Source: Streptomyces tubercidicus
GTDB taxonomy: Bacteria > Actinomycetota > Actinomycetes > Streptomycetales > Streptomycetaceae
Length of the DNA: 64,000 nt
Reading direction: 5' to 3'
Assembly (NCBI RefSeq): GCF_027497495.1
Contig: NZ_CP114205.1
Span: 744,001 to 808,000 of the forward strand
In this document: positions 8,935-16,153 of the stretch, in pieces
Layout: each line of letters begins with the position of its first letter
Position numbering within the stretch: position 1 is the first letter of the stretch
The notes under the pieces: generated by a model
Database searches by the model: none
What the model was told of the DNA's origin: nothing
Seen by the model: the letters and a program-made list of their open reading frames with translations, nothing else
Position numbers and translations under genes: made by a program

Positions 8935-9566
8935 GCCTCTTCCTGACGCTTGATCAGTTCCTCCGCGAAGTCCATGTACGCCGAGCCCTTGGCCTGGACC
9001 GGGTTCCCGAAAGACTGGGCGTACAGGTCGAGTCGCGCGATGTGGGTGTCCAGCACCTCGAACCCCCGCTCGGTGAGTGCCTCGCGAGCGTCCGCATCGG
9101 GCCCGGTGCGCGTGGCATCGGGACGGTTGGTGCGATTGAGCAGCACCGCCGAGCGGGCCGGCTCGGCACGCAGGGACTGCACGTCCGCCATCTCGCCGAG
9201 GATGGGTGCCATCCGGTCCAGTTCGATGGGGGCGGGGGTCACGGGCACGATCCACTCGCCGGCGTACCTCATGATGCTGCGGGTAATGCGGGGATGGTCC
9301 TCCAGCTGGGGCGCATCGAGCACGACGGCCTGCCGGTTGCCGAGGAAGTCGTTCACGCGACGGTGGACGTCCCCCACCGGCAGGGCGATCACCGGAAACG
9401 GAAAGCCACCGGCCAGCTCGCTCCAGCGCAGCGCGGAAGAGGCTGGGTCACCGTCCACCAGCAGCGGCGACAGTCCCGACTCGTGAAGCGCATGGGCCAG
9501 CCACACAGCACTCGTCGTCTTACCGACGCCGGGCTTGAGATTCACAAACGCACAGCTCAAAGGCAC
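8931..9566 (-). CDS. Orphan ParA-family ATPase
   Basis: A deviant-Walker ATPase of the ParA/MinD type, about 211 aa. It has the Walker A KPGVGKTTSAVWLAHAL, the DGDPASSALRWSEL switch/Walker A' region, and a VVLDAPQ Walker B. It lacks the N-terminal HTH of chromosomal ParA. The preferred start is GTG at 9566 (VPLSCAFVNLKPG), immediately before the first strand. The frame stays open to 9728, but that extension is not ParA-like. The downstream partner gene is coupled by ATGA. Such solo ParA pairs are common in Streptomyces and are often plasmid-derived; the cargo is unknown. Confidence 0.8.
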   Translation of the reverse strand: MPLSCAFVNLKPGVGKTTSAVWLAHALHESGLSPLLVDGDPASSALRWSELAGGFPFPVIALPVGDVHRRVNDFLGNRQAVVLDAPQLEDHPRITRSIMRYAGEWIVPVTPAPIELDRMAPILGEMADVQSLRAEPARSAVLLNRTNRPDATRTGPDADAREALTERGFEVLDTHIARLDLYAQSFGNPVQAKGSAYMDFAEELIKRQEEA

Positions 9567-9807
9567 AAGAACGGACAGTAACGGACGAGATCGTCCAGTT
9601 TCGGTCGGCGCGAGGGTGTGGTCTCGTGGTTCACCCGCAAGCAGTGAGAAACGTCGGGCACCTGGCTGCGGTGGCGGCAGACCCTGTGCACCACCGGTTG
9701 CCTTTTCTCGCCCCTCGTTGGATGGCATTCAGCCCCCGCCCGTCCGTACCGACTACTCCGCTCGGCCCCGCCACGACCGACCACGAAGCCTCGACCCGGG
9801 AGTGGGG

Positions 9808-10269
9808 TCATTCCTCCAGTGCTGTCGCCATGCGGTCGAGGTCGGCGAGGAGCACTGCTAGGCGCTGCGCGGGGATCGCTTCGACCATGCGCTGTTCGAT
9901 GGCGTAGACGGCGGCCTGGACGGCGGTCAGGCGCGCGTTGCCCTCCTCGGTGAGGTGGGCGGGCCGGGCGCGGCCGTGGTCGGCGGTGGCGGGGCGGGTG
10001 ATCAGTCCCGCCTCCTGCAGGGCCCGCAGGACGACGTTTCCGGACTGCCGGGTGACGAAGGTCGCGCGGGCGAGGTCGGCGTTGGACATACCGGGGTGCA
10101 GGGCCAGGAGTTCGAGGGTGGCGTACTGCGGCACGGTCAGGCCGTGCTCGCGCAGGACCTTGTCCATGGCCCCACGGAGGGCGGCCTGGGTGCGTTTGAG
10201 CAGGTATCCCACGTGGTGAGTGACGTCTTTCGTGGGGTGGGGCGGTTCGGCCGACTCGTTCTCCAGCAT
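9808..10269 (-). CDS. MarR-family transcriptional regulator
   Basis: A 153-aa winged-helix regulator. The order is N-terminal dimer helix (VGYLLKRTQAALRGAMDKVL), recognition helix region (MSNADLARATFVTRQSGNVV), the wing with the DHGRAR motif, and the C-terminal dimer helix. It is divergent from a VOC-fold gene. Two copies of ATGTCA-N6-TGACAT lie between them, one overlapping its own start codon. It therefore probably represses itself and the VOC gene and is released by a small aromatic or electrophilic ligand. The ligand is not predictable from the sequence. Confidence 0.9.
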   Translation of the reverse strand: MLENESAEPPHPTKDVTHHVGYLLKRTQAALRGAMDKVLREHGLTVPQYATLELLALHPGMSNADLARATFVTRQSGNVVLRALQEAGLITRPATADHGRARPAHLTEEGNARLTAVQAAVYAIEQRMVEAIPAQRLAVLLADLDRMATALEE

Positions 10270-10285
10270 GTCAGCATTTTGACAT
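10268..10285. promoter_or_regulatory. MarR operator 1
   Basis: Perfect inverted repeat ATGTCA-gcattt-TGACAT. It overlaps the start codon (10267-10269) of the MarR gene, a position suited to autorepression. A second copy with the same arms and spacing lies 46 bp away. Confidence 0.75.
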
Positions 10286-10313
10286 ACGTGACTCGGCCGC
10301 CCTAGCCTCCGCT

Positions 10314-10331
10314 ATGTCAAAACCCTGACAT
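10314..10331. promoter_or_regulatory. MarR operator 2
   Basis: Perfect inverted repeat ATGTCA-aaaccc-TGACAT, identical in arms and spacing to the site at 10268. It lies 18 bp before the ATG of the VOC-fold gene, where a bound dimer would block initiation of that gene. Confidence 0.75.
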
Positions 10332-10348
10332 CGAGTTCGAGGAGACCC

Positions 10349-10720
10349 ATGCCTGCCACCATCGACGGCCCCGACTTCGTCGCCCTGCAAGTGCGCGACC
10401 TGAACGCGGCAGCGGACTTCTGCGAGCAGCACCTCGGTCTGCGCCGGGCCGCGGTCTCGCCACCCCACGCGGTCGTCTTCGACACCAAGCCGACCCCCTT
10501 CGCCGTCCGCGAGCTCCTTCCGGGTGTCGACCTCGCCGACACCACACGGCCCGGACTCGGCACCGTGCTCTGGTTCCAGACCTCCGACGCCCACCAGCTC
10601 CACGACCAGCTCACCGCTGCCGGGATCACGATCCTCACCCCGATCAGGGACAGCCCCTTCGGGCCGATGTTCTCCTTCGAAGGCCCCGAGGGCTACACCC
10701 TCACCGCACACGGAGGCTGA
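10349..10720 (+). CDS. VOC-family (glyoxalase/bleomycin-resistance fold) protein
   Basis: A 123-aa single-domain-pair VOC protein. The N-terminal beta-alpha-beta unit contains DFVALQVRDLNAAADFCEQ and the C-terminal one TVLWFQTSDAHQLHDQL, ending PFGPMFSFEGPEGYTLTAHG with the usual metal-ligand Glu region. Members are metal-dependent lyases, dioxygenases or drug-binding proteins. The divergent MarR gene and the shared operators point to an inducible detoxification or aromatic-compound role. GGAG lies 7 nt before the ATG. Confidence 0.85.
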   Translation: MPATIDGPDFVALQVRDLNAAADFCEQHLGLRRAAVSPPHAVVFDTKPTPFAVRELLPGVDLADTTRPGLGTVLWFQTSDAHQLHDQLTAAGITILTPIRDSPFGPMFSFEGPEGYTLTAHGG

Positions 10721-10772
10721 CCCTGCCCGCCGTCACCCTCACCCCGGCCGGGCCGGCCAGGCCGGGCTCACG

Positions 10773-10808
10773 CCCCAAGTGCGGGCGGACCCCCAAGTAC
10801 GGGCGGAC
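10773..10808. repeat. 18-bp tandem duplication
   Basis: CCCCAAGTGCGGGCGGAC is followed directly by a second copy with one difference (A for G). It lies in the 229-nt gap between the VOC gene and the kinase gene. The gap holds no gene I can support. Confidence 0.7.
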
Positions 10809-10949
10809 GGAGTCCCGTTGTCGCGGTCAGCGGTGACTGCGGTGGCGTGGCCGTGGCCGTGGCGTGAGTGCGGTGGGCCTTTCGGGGGCGTAGTGGTGAG
10901 TGATGCGGTTGTCGAACAGGACGCGGCCACCCGGCGCCCCGGGCCAAAG

Positions 10950-11699
10950 TCAGGACCACTGGTCTGTGTCGGTGTGCTCGACGCCAAGCCGCCGCAGCAG
11001 AGGGTGATCGAGGTCGTCGTTGCCGACCACGATGGTCGCGTGCGCGGCTGGGTCGACCTCGGCCAGGTAGCGCCGACAGGCGGCGTGGTAGCGATTGTCG
11101 AAGGCGTGCTCAGCCTGTGCGCAGCTGCCGAACAGCTGGGTGTCCCGGCGGGTGCCGCGTTGGCGTGCGACAGGGAAGCTGGTGTCGGCGAACACGACCT
11201 CGTCCCAGAGGCCGGCCAGTTCGTGACGCTGCAGGAAGCTGCCGTCCACCACCAGGATTGCGTCGGCGGGGGCGGTGACAGGCGGTTCGTCAATGGCCTG
11301 GTCGCTGGCCAGGTCAATGATGCGGCTGCGGTAGCGGCGATCGCCGCCGGGCCCCAGAGGGGCGAGGACGCATCGCGCGAACGCGGGAAAGTCGTAGGCG
11401 TCCTGGTAGTAGCCGATCGCGGAGTCGCGGCCTTGCCGGTGACGATGGGCACGCGGGTGATGGAAGCCGTCCATGGACAGGTGGACTGCCGGTCGGCCCC
11501 GGTCGGCTACCGCGGCGGCGAGGGCACGGGCGAGCGTCGTCTTTCCCGCGGCGGTGATGCCGTCCACCGCGACCCGCAGCGGATGGCCTGGTTGCCGGGC
11601 GGCAAGGTGGTCGGCGATGCGGTCGATGACCTGGTCCCGGGCGGGTCGGCTGCGGCGACCGTCATTTCGGGTCGGTTCATTGTTGATCGTTTCTGACAT
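10950..11699 (-). CDS. Uridine-kinase-like P-loop NTPase
   Basis: A 249-aa cytosolic kinase of the uridine/pantothenate kinase superfamily. The Walker A is DGITAAGKTTLARALA, followed by HLSMDGFHHPRAHRH, the acceptor-binding DGFH motif of this family. Further on are ILVVDGSFLQRHELAGLWDE and an arginine-rich lid (ARQRGTRRDTQLFG). It probably phosphorylates a nucleoside or related alcohol with ATP; the exact substrate is unknown. The start was set at the ATG at 11699 (MSETINNEP) rather than 21 codons upstream, since the extra residues are not conserved-looking. It has no operon partner. Confidence 0.8.
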   Translation of the reverse strand: MSETINNEPTRNDGRRSRPARDQVIDRIADHLAARQPGHPLRVAVDGITAAGKTTLARALAAAVADRGRPAVHLSMDGFHHPRAHRHRQGRDSAIGYYQDAYDFPAFARCVLAPLGPGGDRRYRSRIIDLASDQAIDEPPVTAPADAILVVDGSFLQRHELAGLWDEVVFADTSFPVARQRGTRRDTQLFGSCAQAEHAFDNRYHAACRRYLAEVDPAAHATIVVGNDDLDHPLLRRLGVEHTDTDQWS

Positions 11700-11903
11700 G
11701 TGGCGGATCCTACTGATATAGGTGCCCGGCCTGCGGTTGAGATTGTTTTTCCGGGTGCTCATGCAGGGGCATCCTGTGGGCGTCCCGCGTCAGCTCCTTC
11801 ACCTCGGCGTTCAGCTTCCAACGGGGCTGCGCTGCGCCGCCCTTCGGTGTGGGCCGTCCGTCCCCCGCGGCCCACCTGGCCCACACCGACGGCGCTTCGT
11901 CTC

Positions 11904-12275
11904 TCAGCGGTGGACGAACTCCGGTGGCCGCCTGTCGACGAAGGCGCCATCCCCTCCTTCTGATCCAGCGTCGCGAACACCGCGTGAAACAGCCGCCGTT
12001 CGAAGCGCACCCCCTCCGTCAGGCTCGTTTCAAAGGAGCGGGCGACCGCCTCTTTCGCCGTCATGGCGACGGGGAGGGACATGCCCGCGACGGTTTCGGC
12101 GACTGTGAGGGCTTCGTCGTGAGCCGGTGAGGACGATGCAGCCGATGTCCGGGTCCCGTTCGAGGGCCTCGGTCGCCGCGACGACCTCGGTCATGCCCTA
12201 GAGGCTGAGGGCGTTGAGAGCCTTGGGGCGATTGAGGGTCAGCAGGGCGGTGCGGCCGTTGCGTTCGAGTCCGGC
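11904..12275 (-). pseudogene. Enoyl-CoA hydratase (crotonase) relic
   Basis: Pieces of a crotonase remain. The N-terminal strand LERNGRTALLTLNRPKALNA runs into a TAG stop at 12198-12200. Beyond the stop are EVVAATEALERDPDIGCIVL and TGS. Then the oxyanion/active-site core (about 150 residues) is missing and the frame shifts near 12110. The C-terminus LPVAMTAKEAVARSFETSL, then RFERRLFHAVFATLDQKEG, follows. A single-base frameshift near 11946 hides the natural end (FVDRRPPEFVHR and TGA at 11904). There are thus three independent disabling changes and no function. Confidence 0.85.
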
Positions 12276-12277
12276 GC

Positions 12278-12655
12278 ACCACGGGACCGCCCACCGAGGA
12301 CGGCGTGCGGGCCAACATCGCCGTCGCACTGCGCTACTTCGACGCCTGGCTGCGCGGCAGCGGAGCCGTGGCGCTGGACGGGCTGATGGAGGACGCGGCG
12401 GCCGCCGAGATCGCCCGTGCGCAGATCTGGCAGTGGCTGCGGCACGGCGCCGTCGACCGGGACACGGTGCTCGGCCTCCTCGACGAGGAGATCGCCGCCC
12501 TGGGAGCCCGGTACCCCTGGGCGCGGATCGAGGAGGTGCGGGAAATCTTCGAACGGAACGTGCTCGCAAGGGAGTTGCCCGCCTTCTTCGCTCCGGACGC
12601 CTACTCCCGTCAGCTCGTGCAGCAGGCAGAGGTCACTACATACGACCAGGCCTGA
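12278..12655 (+). pseudogene. Malate synthase C-terminal relic
   Basis: About 125 residues of the C-terminal region of malate synthase (normally about 540 aa): TEDGVRANIAVALRYFDAWL, then the plug-helix signature GLMEDAAAAEIARAQIWQWL, on to RELPAFFAPDAYSRQLV and a normal stop. The catalytic barrel is absent, so no glyoxylate-condensing activity is possible. The fragment begins exactly where the oppositely oriented crotonase relic begins (about 12276), marking a deletion or inversion joint. A GTG at 12305 could still start a 116-aa peptide. Confidence 0.85.
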
Positions 12656-12699
12656 GGGTCCCTGGATCGCCGCCGGGCTGAGGGGCCCGGCGGGTGTGC

Positions 12700-12762
12700 G
12701 GTACGGGGCGCGGAACGGACGACTGAGGCCGTTCCGCGCCCTGCCGCGTTCAGCCCCGTACC
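12700..12762 (+). terminator. Nested hairpin after malate synthase relic
   Basis: The inner stem GGCGCGGAACGG (12707-12718) pairs perfectly with 12729-12740. The outer arm GGTACGGGG (12700-12708) pairs with CCCCGTACC (12754-12762). The inner and outer stems overlap by two bases and so compete. It lies 45 nt after the stop of the relic, probably the original terminator of that gene. Confidence 0.6.
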
Positions 12763-12885
12763 GGAAGACTCCGGCAGGCGAGTTGGCCCGGCCGCCGCCC
12801 CTCTTCGGTGGACGGTGAGTGGACGGTGATCAGTCCTGGCCCCGCCACCCGCCGCCCCGCATTCGCGGCACCCAGGAGAGGCCCG

Positions 12886-13893
12886 TCACCGGGCATCGCG
12901 TAGCTGAAGAAGGTACGTGGCAGTCAGCGCGACGGCACGGTCTTCGTCATGTGACAGCTCCATGAGGGCACGTGCGGCTGTTGTCCCCGGGATGCCCGCC
13001 AGTGCCTGGGTCAGCCGTCCGCGGGCAGGCGCTTCAGCGGTGTCGTGGGTGAGGCGGTCGACGAGGCCGGTCGCGATCTGGTCCGCCGTCGCGGTGTCGC
13101 TCGCCAGCACGCTCAGTGCATCGGCTGCGTCGGTGTCGTTCCTTCCCGCCACGATCATGTCGATGAGGGTCGGGATCGCATCGGCCGTTCCTTGTGCGCC
13201 GAGCGCCAGTGCCGCATAGCCGCGGACCACGGCGTCGGGGTGTGCGAGAGCGTCCCGCAGCCGCGCGGTGGCCTCGCCGTCGGGCATTTCGGCGAGGGAC
13301 TGAACGGCGCGTTCCCGCACTGCGGCCTCCGGTGAGCCGAGGCCCTCCGCCAGCAGTGTCGCCGGGCCGCCGTCGCCGGATCGCGCCAGCGCCCATCGAA
13401 GGGCTCCGGCGACGTTCGGATCACTCTCGCTCAGTGCCGCCTCGACCAGGGCCTCCACCGGCACCGGAACCTCGTCGACCGAGGAAAGGGCCGCGCGCTG
13501 GCGCGCGTCGGCGCTCTTCGACCCCAGGGCCTGGAGGAGCGCGACGACTTGGAGGACGCCCTCCCAGCCGGTGGGGTCCGCGGCATCGATCCGGCGCAGC
13601 CGTGTGAGCAACTCGGTCTCCGCCGCGATGCGTTCGCGCGTCTGACGGATGAGGTCGTCGACGAGCGCCGAGGGCGTGAAGCCGGGATCGTCCAGCGCGC
13701 GCCCGATCTCGCGCAGCGACAACCCCAGCGACCGCAGGCTCTCGATATGGAAGATCCGCCGGATGTCCTCCGCGGAGTACTCCCGATAACCGGAGCCCGT
13801 ACGACCCGAAGGGCGCACCAGGCCGCGCGACTCGTAGTGCCGGAGCATGCGGGCACTGACCCCGGACCGCCGCGCCACCTCACCGATCAACAC
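12886..13893 (-). CDS. MerR regulator fused to HEAT-repeat domain
   Basis: A 335-aa protein. Residues 1-70 are a MerR winged helix (MLIGEVARRSGVSARMLRHY, then SGYREYSAEDIRRIFHIESL). Residues 70-120 form the dimerisation coiled coil. From about 130 to the end come alpha-helical HEAT/PBS-type repeats (DPNVAGALRWALARSG, EAAVRERAVQSLAEMPDG, DAVVRGYAALALGAQG). Ordinary MerR effector domains are short metal or drug pockets; here the sensor would be a curved protein-protein interaction solenoid. The gene lies 3 nt after a HEAT-only gene in one operon that is preceded by a MerR-type promoter, so autoregulation is likely. Confidence 0.88.
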   Translation of the reverse strand: MLIGEVARRSGVSARMLRHYESRGLVRPSGRTGSGYREYSAEDIRRIFHIESLRSLGLSLREIGRALDDPGFTPSALVDDLIRQTRERIAAETELLTRLRRIDAADPTGWEGVLQVVALLQALGSKSADARQRAALSSVDEVPVPVEALVEAALSESDPNVAGALRWALARSGDGGPATLLAEGLGSPEAAVRERAVQSLAEMPDGEATARLRDALAHPDAVVRGYAALALGAQGTADAIPTLIDMIVAGRNDTDAADALSVLASDTATADQIATGLVDRLTHDTAEAPARGRLTQALAGIPGTTAARALMELSHDEDRAVALTATYLLQLRDAR

Positions 13894-13896
13894 GTC

Positions 13897-14568
13897 CTAC
13901 CCTCCCGCCTGGCCGGACCCGCCGAGGGCCACGACGCGCTTCGCCTCGTCGATCGCGAACTCGAATCCGGTGTCCGGGTCGCGCAGCAGCCGTTGGGTGG
14001 CGAGCGCGTGCGCCCGCACGCGCTCGCCGGGGGCCGTCGTCGCCGCATGCAGTGCCGGCAGAATCACTTCCCCCAGCGCGACCAGCGCCCGGCTGAGACT
14101 CAGCTGGGTCTCCCGCTCACCGCGCCCGAGCTGCGTCGCCAGCACCGCGGCCAAGGCGGACTCCTCGCCTTCCGGCACGAGCACGACCGCGGCCCGCCAG
14201 GCGCTCCGCGCCACCTCGTCATCGGCGTCGGCCAACAGCGCCCGGGTAATCGCCGGCCACGCCTGCCGGTCCCCGATCTTGGACAGCGTGTGCAGCGCCT
14301 GGCTCCGTGCCTGCGCACGCTCCGAGCGGACTTCGCGGACCAGCGCGGGGAGCGTCATGGACACCGGGTGGCGGGTGAGCGCCCAGGTCAGCATGTCGCG
14401 GACCAAGAACTCGGGCTCGATCGCGCATCGTTCGATGAGCGTGTCGACGAAGCGCGGGTCAGGTGTCGTGCCGACCGCCAGAGCAGCCCGCAGGCGTACG
14501 GACGAACGGTCGTCCTCCAGCCCCTGAAGCGCTCGTATCCCATCCGTGTTCTCTCGCGTGATCGTCAT
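13897..14568 (-). CDS. HEAT-repeat protein, operon with MerR-HEAT
   Basis: A 223-aa all-helical protein made of HEAT/PBS lyase-like repeats (SSVRLRAALAVGTTPDPRF, PEFLVRDMLTWALTRHP, RAQARSQALHTLSKIGD, DDEVARSAWRAAVVLVPEG). It has no catalytic motif, signal or membrane segment and is probably a scaffold or a binding partner of the MerR-HEAT regulator. The start is ATG at 14568 with a strong GGAGGTGG ribosome site; the longer frame would run into the operator. The following gene begins 3 nt after its stop. Confidence 0.8.
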   Translation of the reverse strand: MTITRENTDGIRALQGLEDDRSSVRLRAALAVGTTPDPRFVDTLIERCAIEPEFLVRDMLTWALTRHPVSMTLPALVREVRSERAQARSQALHTLSKIGDRQAWPAITRALLADADDEVARSAWRAAVVLVPEGEESALAAVLATQLGRGERETQLSLSRALVALGEVILPALHAATTAPGERVRAHALATQRLLRDPDTGFEFAIDEAKRVVALGGSGQAGG

Positions 14569-14596
14569 CGAGACCACCTCCTCGGCAAGCAGTGAA

Positions 14597-14619
14597 GACC
14601 TTGTCATCGTGTCAAGGTC
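14597..14619 (-). promoter_or_regulatory. MerR-type promoter/operator
   Basis: Perfect dyad GACCTTG-N9-CAAGGTC. On the minus strand it sits inside a promoter with -35 TTGACC and a -10-like TTCACT separated by exactly 19 bp, the over-long spacer that MerR-family activators remodel. It lies 29 bp upstream of the HEAT gene, so the operon's own MerR-HEAT product is the natural candidate ligand. Confidence 0.75.
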
Positions 14620-14790
14620 AAACAGGGCCCGCTGTGCGATCGGTCGCCCGGTCCCACGCACACTCAGGCGGCCTCACCTGGCTGTACGACGTCACCTGGC
14701 AAGGCCCCACCCTGGGCGCCGCTCACGGGGACGACGTCCCGTACGCCTTCGGCAACGCGACCAGCTGTAGAGGTGTGCGAGGCTGACGTG

Positions 14791-15555
14791 ATGTCGCTCT
14801 CTCCTGCCCCTGCGGAGCCGATAACGCCCGATCCGGTGCGCGAGGTTCCGGACACCCTGCTCACCCAGTCCTGGCTCGACCTGTCGTTCCTGCACTGGGC
14901 CGCCGACCCTGCGGACGTGGCGCCGCTGCTGCCGGCCGGGACCGTGCCGGACACCTACGACGGGCTCACCTACATCGGCCTGGTGGCGTTCCAGATGCAC
15001 CGGGTGGGCTGGTTCAGGGTGCCGGGTATCCCGTACCTCGGCACCTTTCCGGAGACCAACGTGCGGCTCTACTCGGTGGACCGGCACGGCCGACGCGGCG
15101 TGGTGTTCCGCTCGTTGGAGGCATCGCGACTGCTGCCGGTGGCCGTCGCCCGCAGTGCCTTCCGGATGCCCTACATGTGGGCCAAGATGGCGATCCACCG
15201 TGACGCGGACACCATCAGTTACACCAGCAGCCGACGCTGGCCGGGTCCGCGCGGGGCGCGCTGCCGGATCGCGGTGCGCATCGGCGAGCGGATCGAGGAG
15301 CCTACCGCCCTCGAACACTTCCTGACCGCCCGCTGGGGCATGCACAACGCCTTCTTCGGCCGACCGGTGTATCTGCCCAATATCCACCCGCGCTGGCCGC
15401 TGCACCGGGCCGAACTCCTTCACTGTGAGGATGAGTTGGTGACCGCCGCCGGGCTGCCGTCGCCGGTCGGCCCGCCGGTGAGCGTGCTGTACTCCCCCGG
15501 TGTGCCGGTTCGCTTCGGCCGCCCTGCCCGTCCGGGCGGTCTGCCCACCCCCTGA
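14791..15555 (+). CDS. YqjF/DUF2071 family protein
   Basis: A 254-aa protein of the DUF2071 (YqjF-like) family, a fold related to acetoacetate decarboxylase, function unproven. Typical parts are the N-terminal TQSWLDLSFLHWAADPADV, the LLPAGTVPDTYDGLTYIGLV segment, and central FPETNVRLYSVDRHGRRGVV. There is a C-terminal half with FLTARWGMHNAFF. The chosen ATG at 14791 removes a 6-residue extension without ribosome site support. It is a single gene, transcribed away from the HEAT/MerR operon; its promoter region overlaps theirs. Confidence 0.8.
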   Translation: MSLSPAPAEPITPDPVREVPDTLLTQSWLDLSFLHWAADPADVAPLLPAGTVPDTYDGLTYIGLVAFQMHRVGWFRVPGIPYLGTFPETNVRLYSVDRHGRRGVVFRSLEASRLLPVAVARSAFRMPYMWAKMAIHRDADTISYTSSRRWPGPRGARCRIAVRIGERIEEPTALEHFLTARWGMHNAFFGRPVYLPNIHPRWPLHRAELLHCEDELVTAAGLPSPVGPPVSVLYSPGVPVRFGRPARPGGLPTP

Positions 15556-15807
15556 GCCCGCCGGGGCACGGCCCCCCCGGCAGGTCCCGTGCTCGCCCGT
15601 CCGTCCGGCATAACTCCGTGTCGTTTCAGGCGTGTTGGGCTTGCGTTACCGGCGGTTAGTAGCCATTCGCGCAAGGACATGCCGGACTATTGGGCCCCTA
15701 TCAGAAGTCCATGTCTCAGATGGTGGTCGCGCGTTGACGTCGATCCCTCACGCGGACTTTCATGATCGGCATGCGGCAAACCGCACCTGAGAATGCCGTG
15801 AGGGGAA
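15556..15807. other. Gene-free stretch before the 15.8-22.5 kb gene set
   Basis: No gene is supported here. The right part ends in GAGGGGAAATG, a strong ribosome site for the Dabb gene. A weak TTGCGT/TAGTAG pair around 15640-15662 might be a promoter, but spacing and sequence are not convincing. Confidence 0.4.
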
Positions 15808-16107
15808 ATGCTTCGTCACGTCGTATTATTCAAATTAAATCCCGGGGTGGACTGGGATGACCCACGTGTACAACGAGCGGAGGCCGCCACCAGGAACCAC
15901 CCGCGGCACATAGCAGAAATTCTGTCGTGGGAGTGCGGGCGAAACACTGCCGACCGCCCGATCGCCTATGACTTCGCGCTCTGCGGCACCTTTTCCGACG
16001 CGGACGCCGTGAACAGGTATCTCCGGCATCCCGACCACGTCAGCGGGGTCGACCTGTGGCGTGCCATTGCGACCTGGGTCGTCGTCGACTACGAGGTCGC
16101 CGCATGA
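15808..16107 (+). CDS. Dabb (stress-responsive alpha/beta-barrel) protein
   Basis: A 99-aa protein of the Dabb family, dimeric ferredoxin-like barrels. It begins MLRHVVLFKLNPGVDWDDP, contains EILSWECGRNTADRPIAYDF, and ends FSDADAVNRYLRHPDHVSGV, the last a family hallmark. Family members include stress proteins and polyketide cyclase-like or fluorine-resistance proteins; catalytic residues are not obvious here. GAGGGG precedes the ATG. It is first in a same-strand set with an exporter, a DUF2000 protein and amino-acid enzymes, so it may act on a pathway intermediate. Confidence 0.85.
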   Translation: MLRHVVLFKLNPGVDWDDPRVQRAEAATRNHPRHIAEILSWECGRNTADRPIAYDFALCGTFSDADAVNRYLRHPDHVSGVDLWRAIATWVVVDYEVAA

Positions 16108-16153
16108 GCGCACAGAACGCGAAGCTCCTGCGCCGCCCGGTACGGGAGGCACC

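Noticed and set aside
10524..11696. 390-codon plus-strand frame through the VOC and kinase region
   Set aside because: It overlaps the VOC gene in another frame and the kinase on the other strand, both of which have recognisable motifs.
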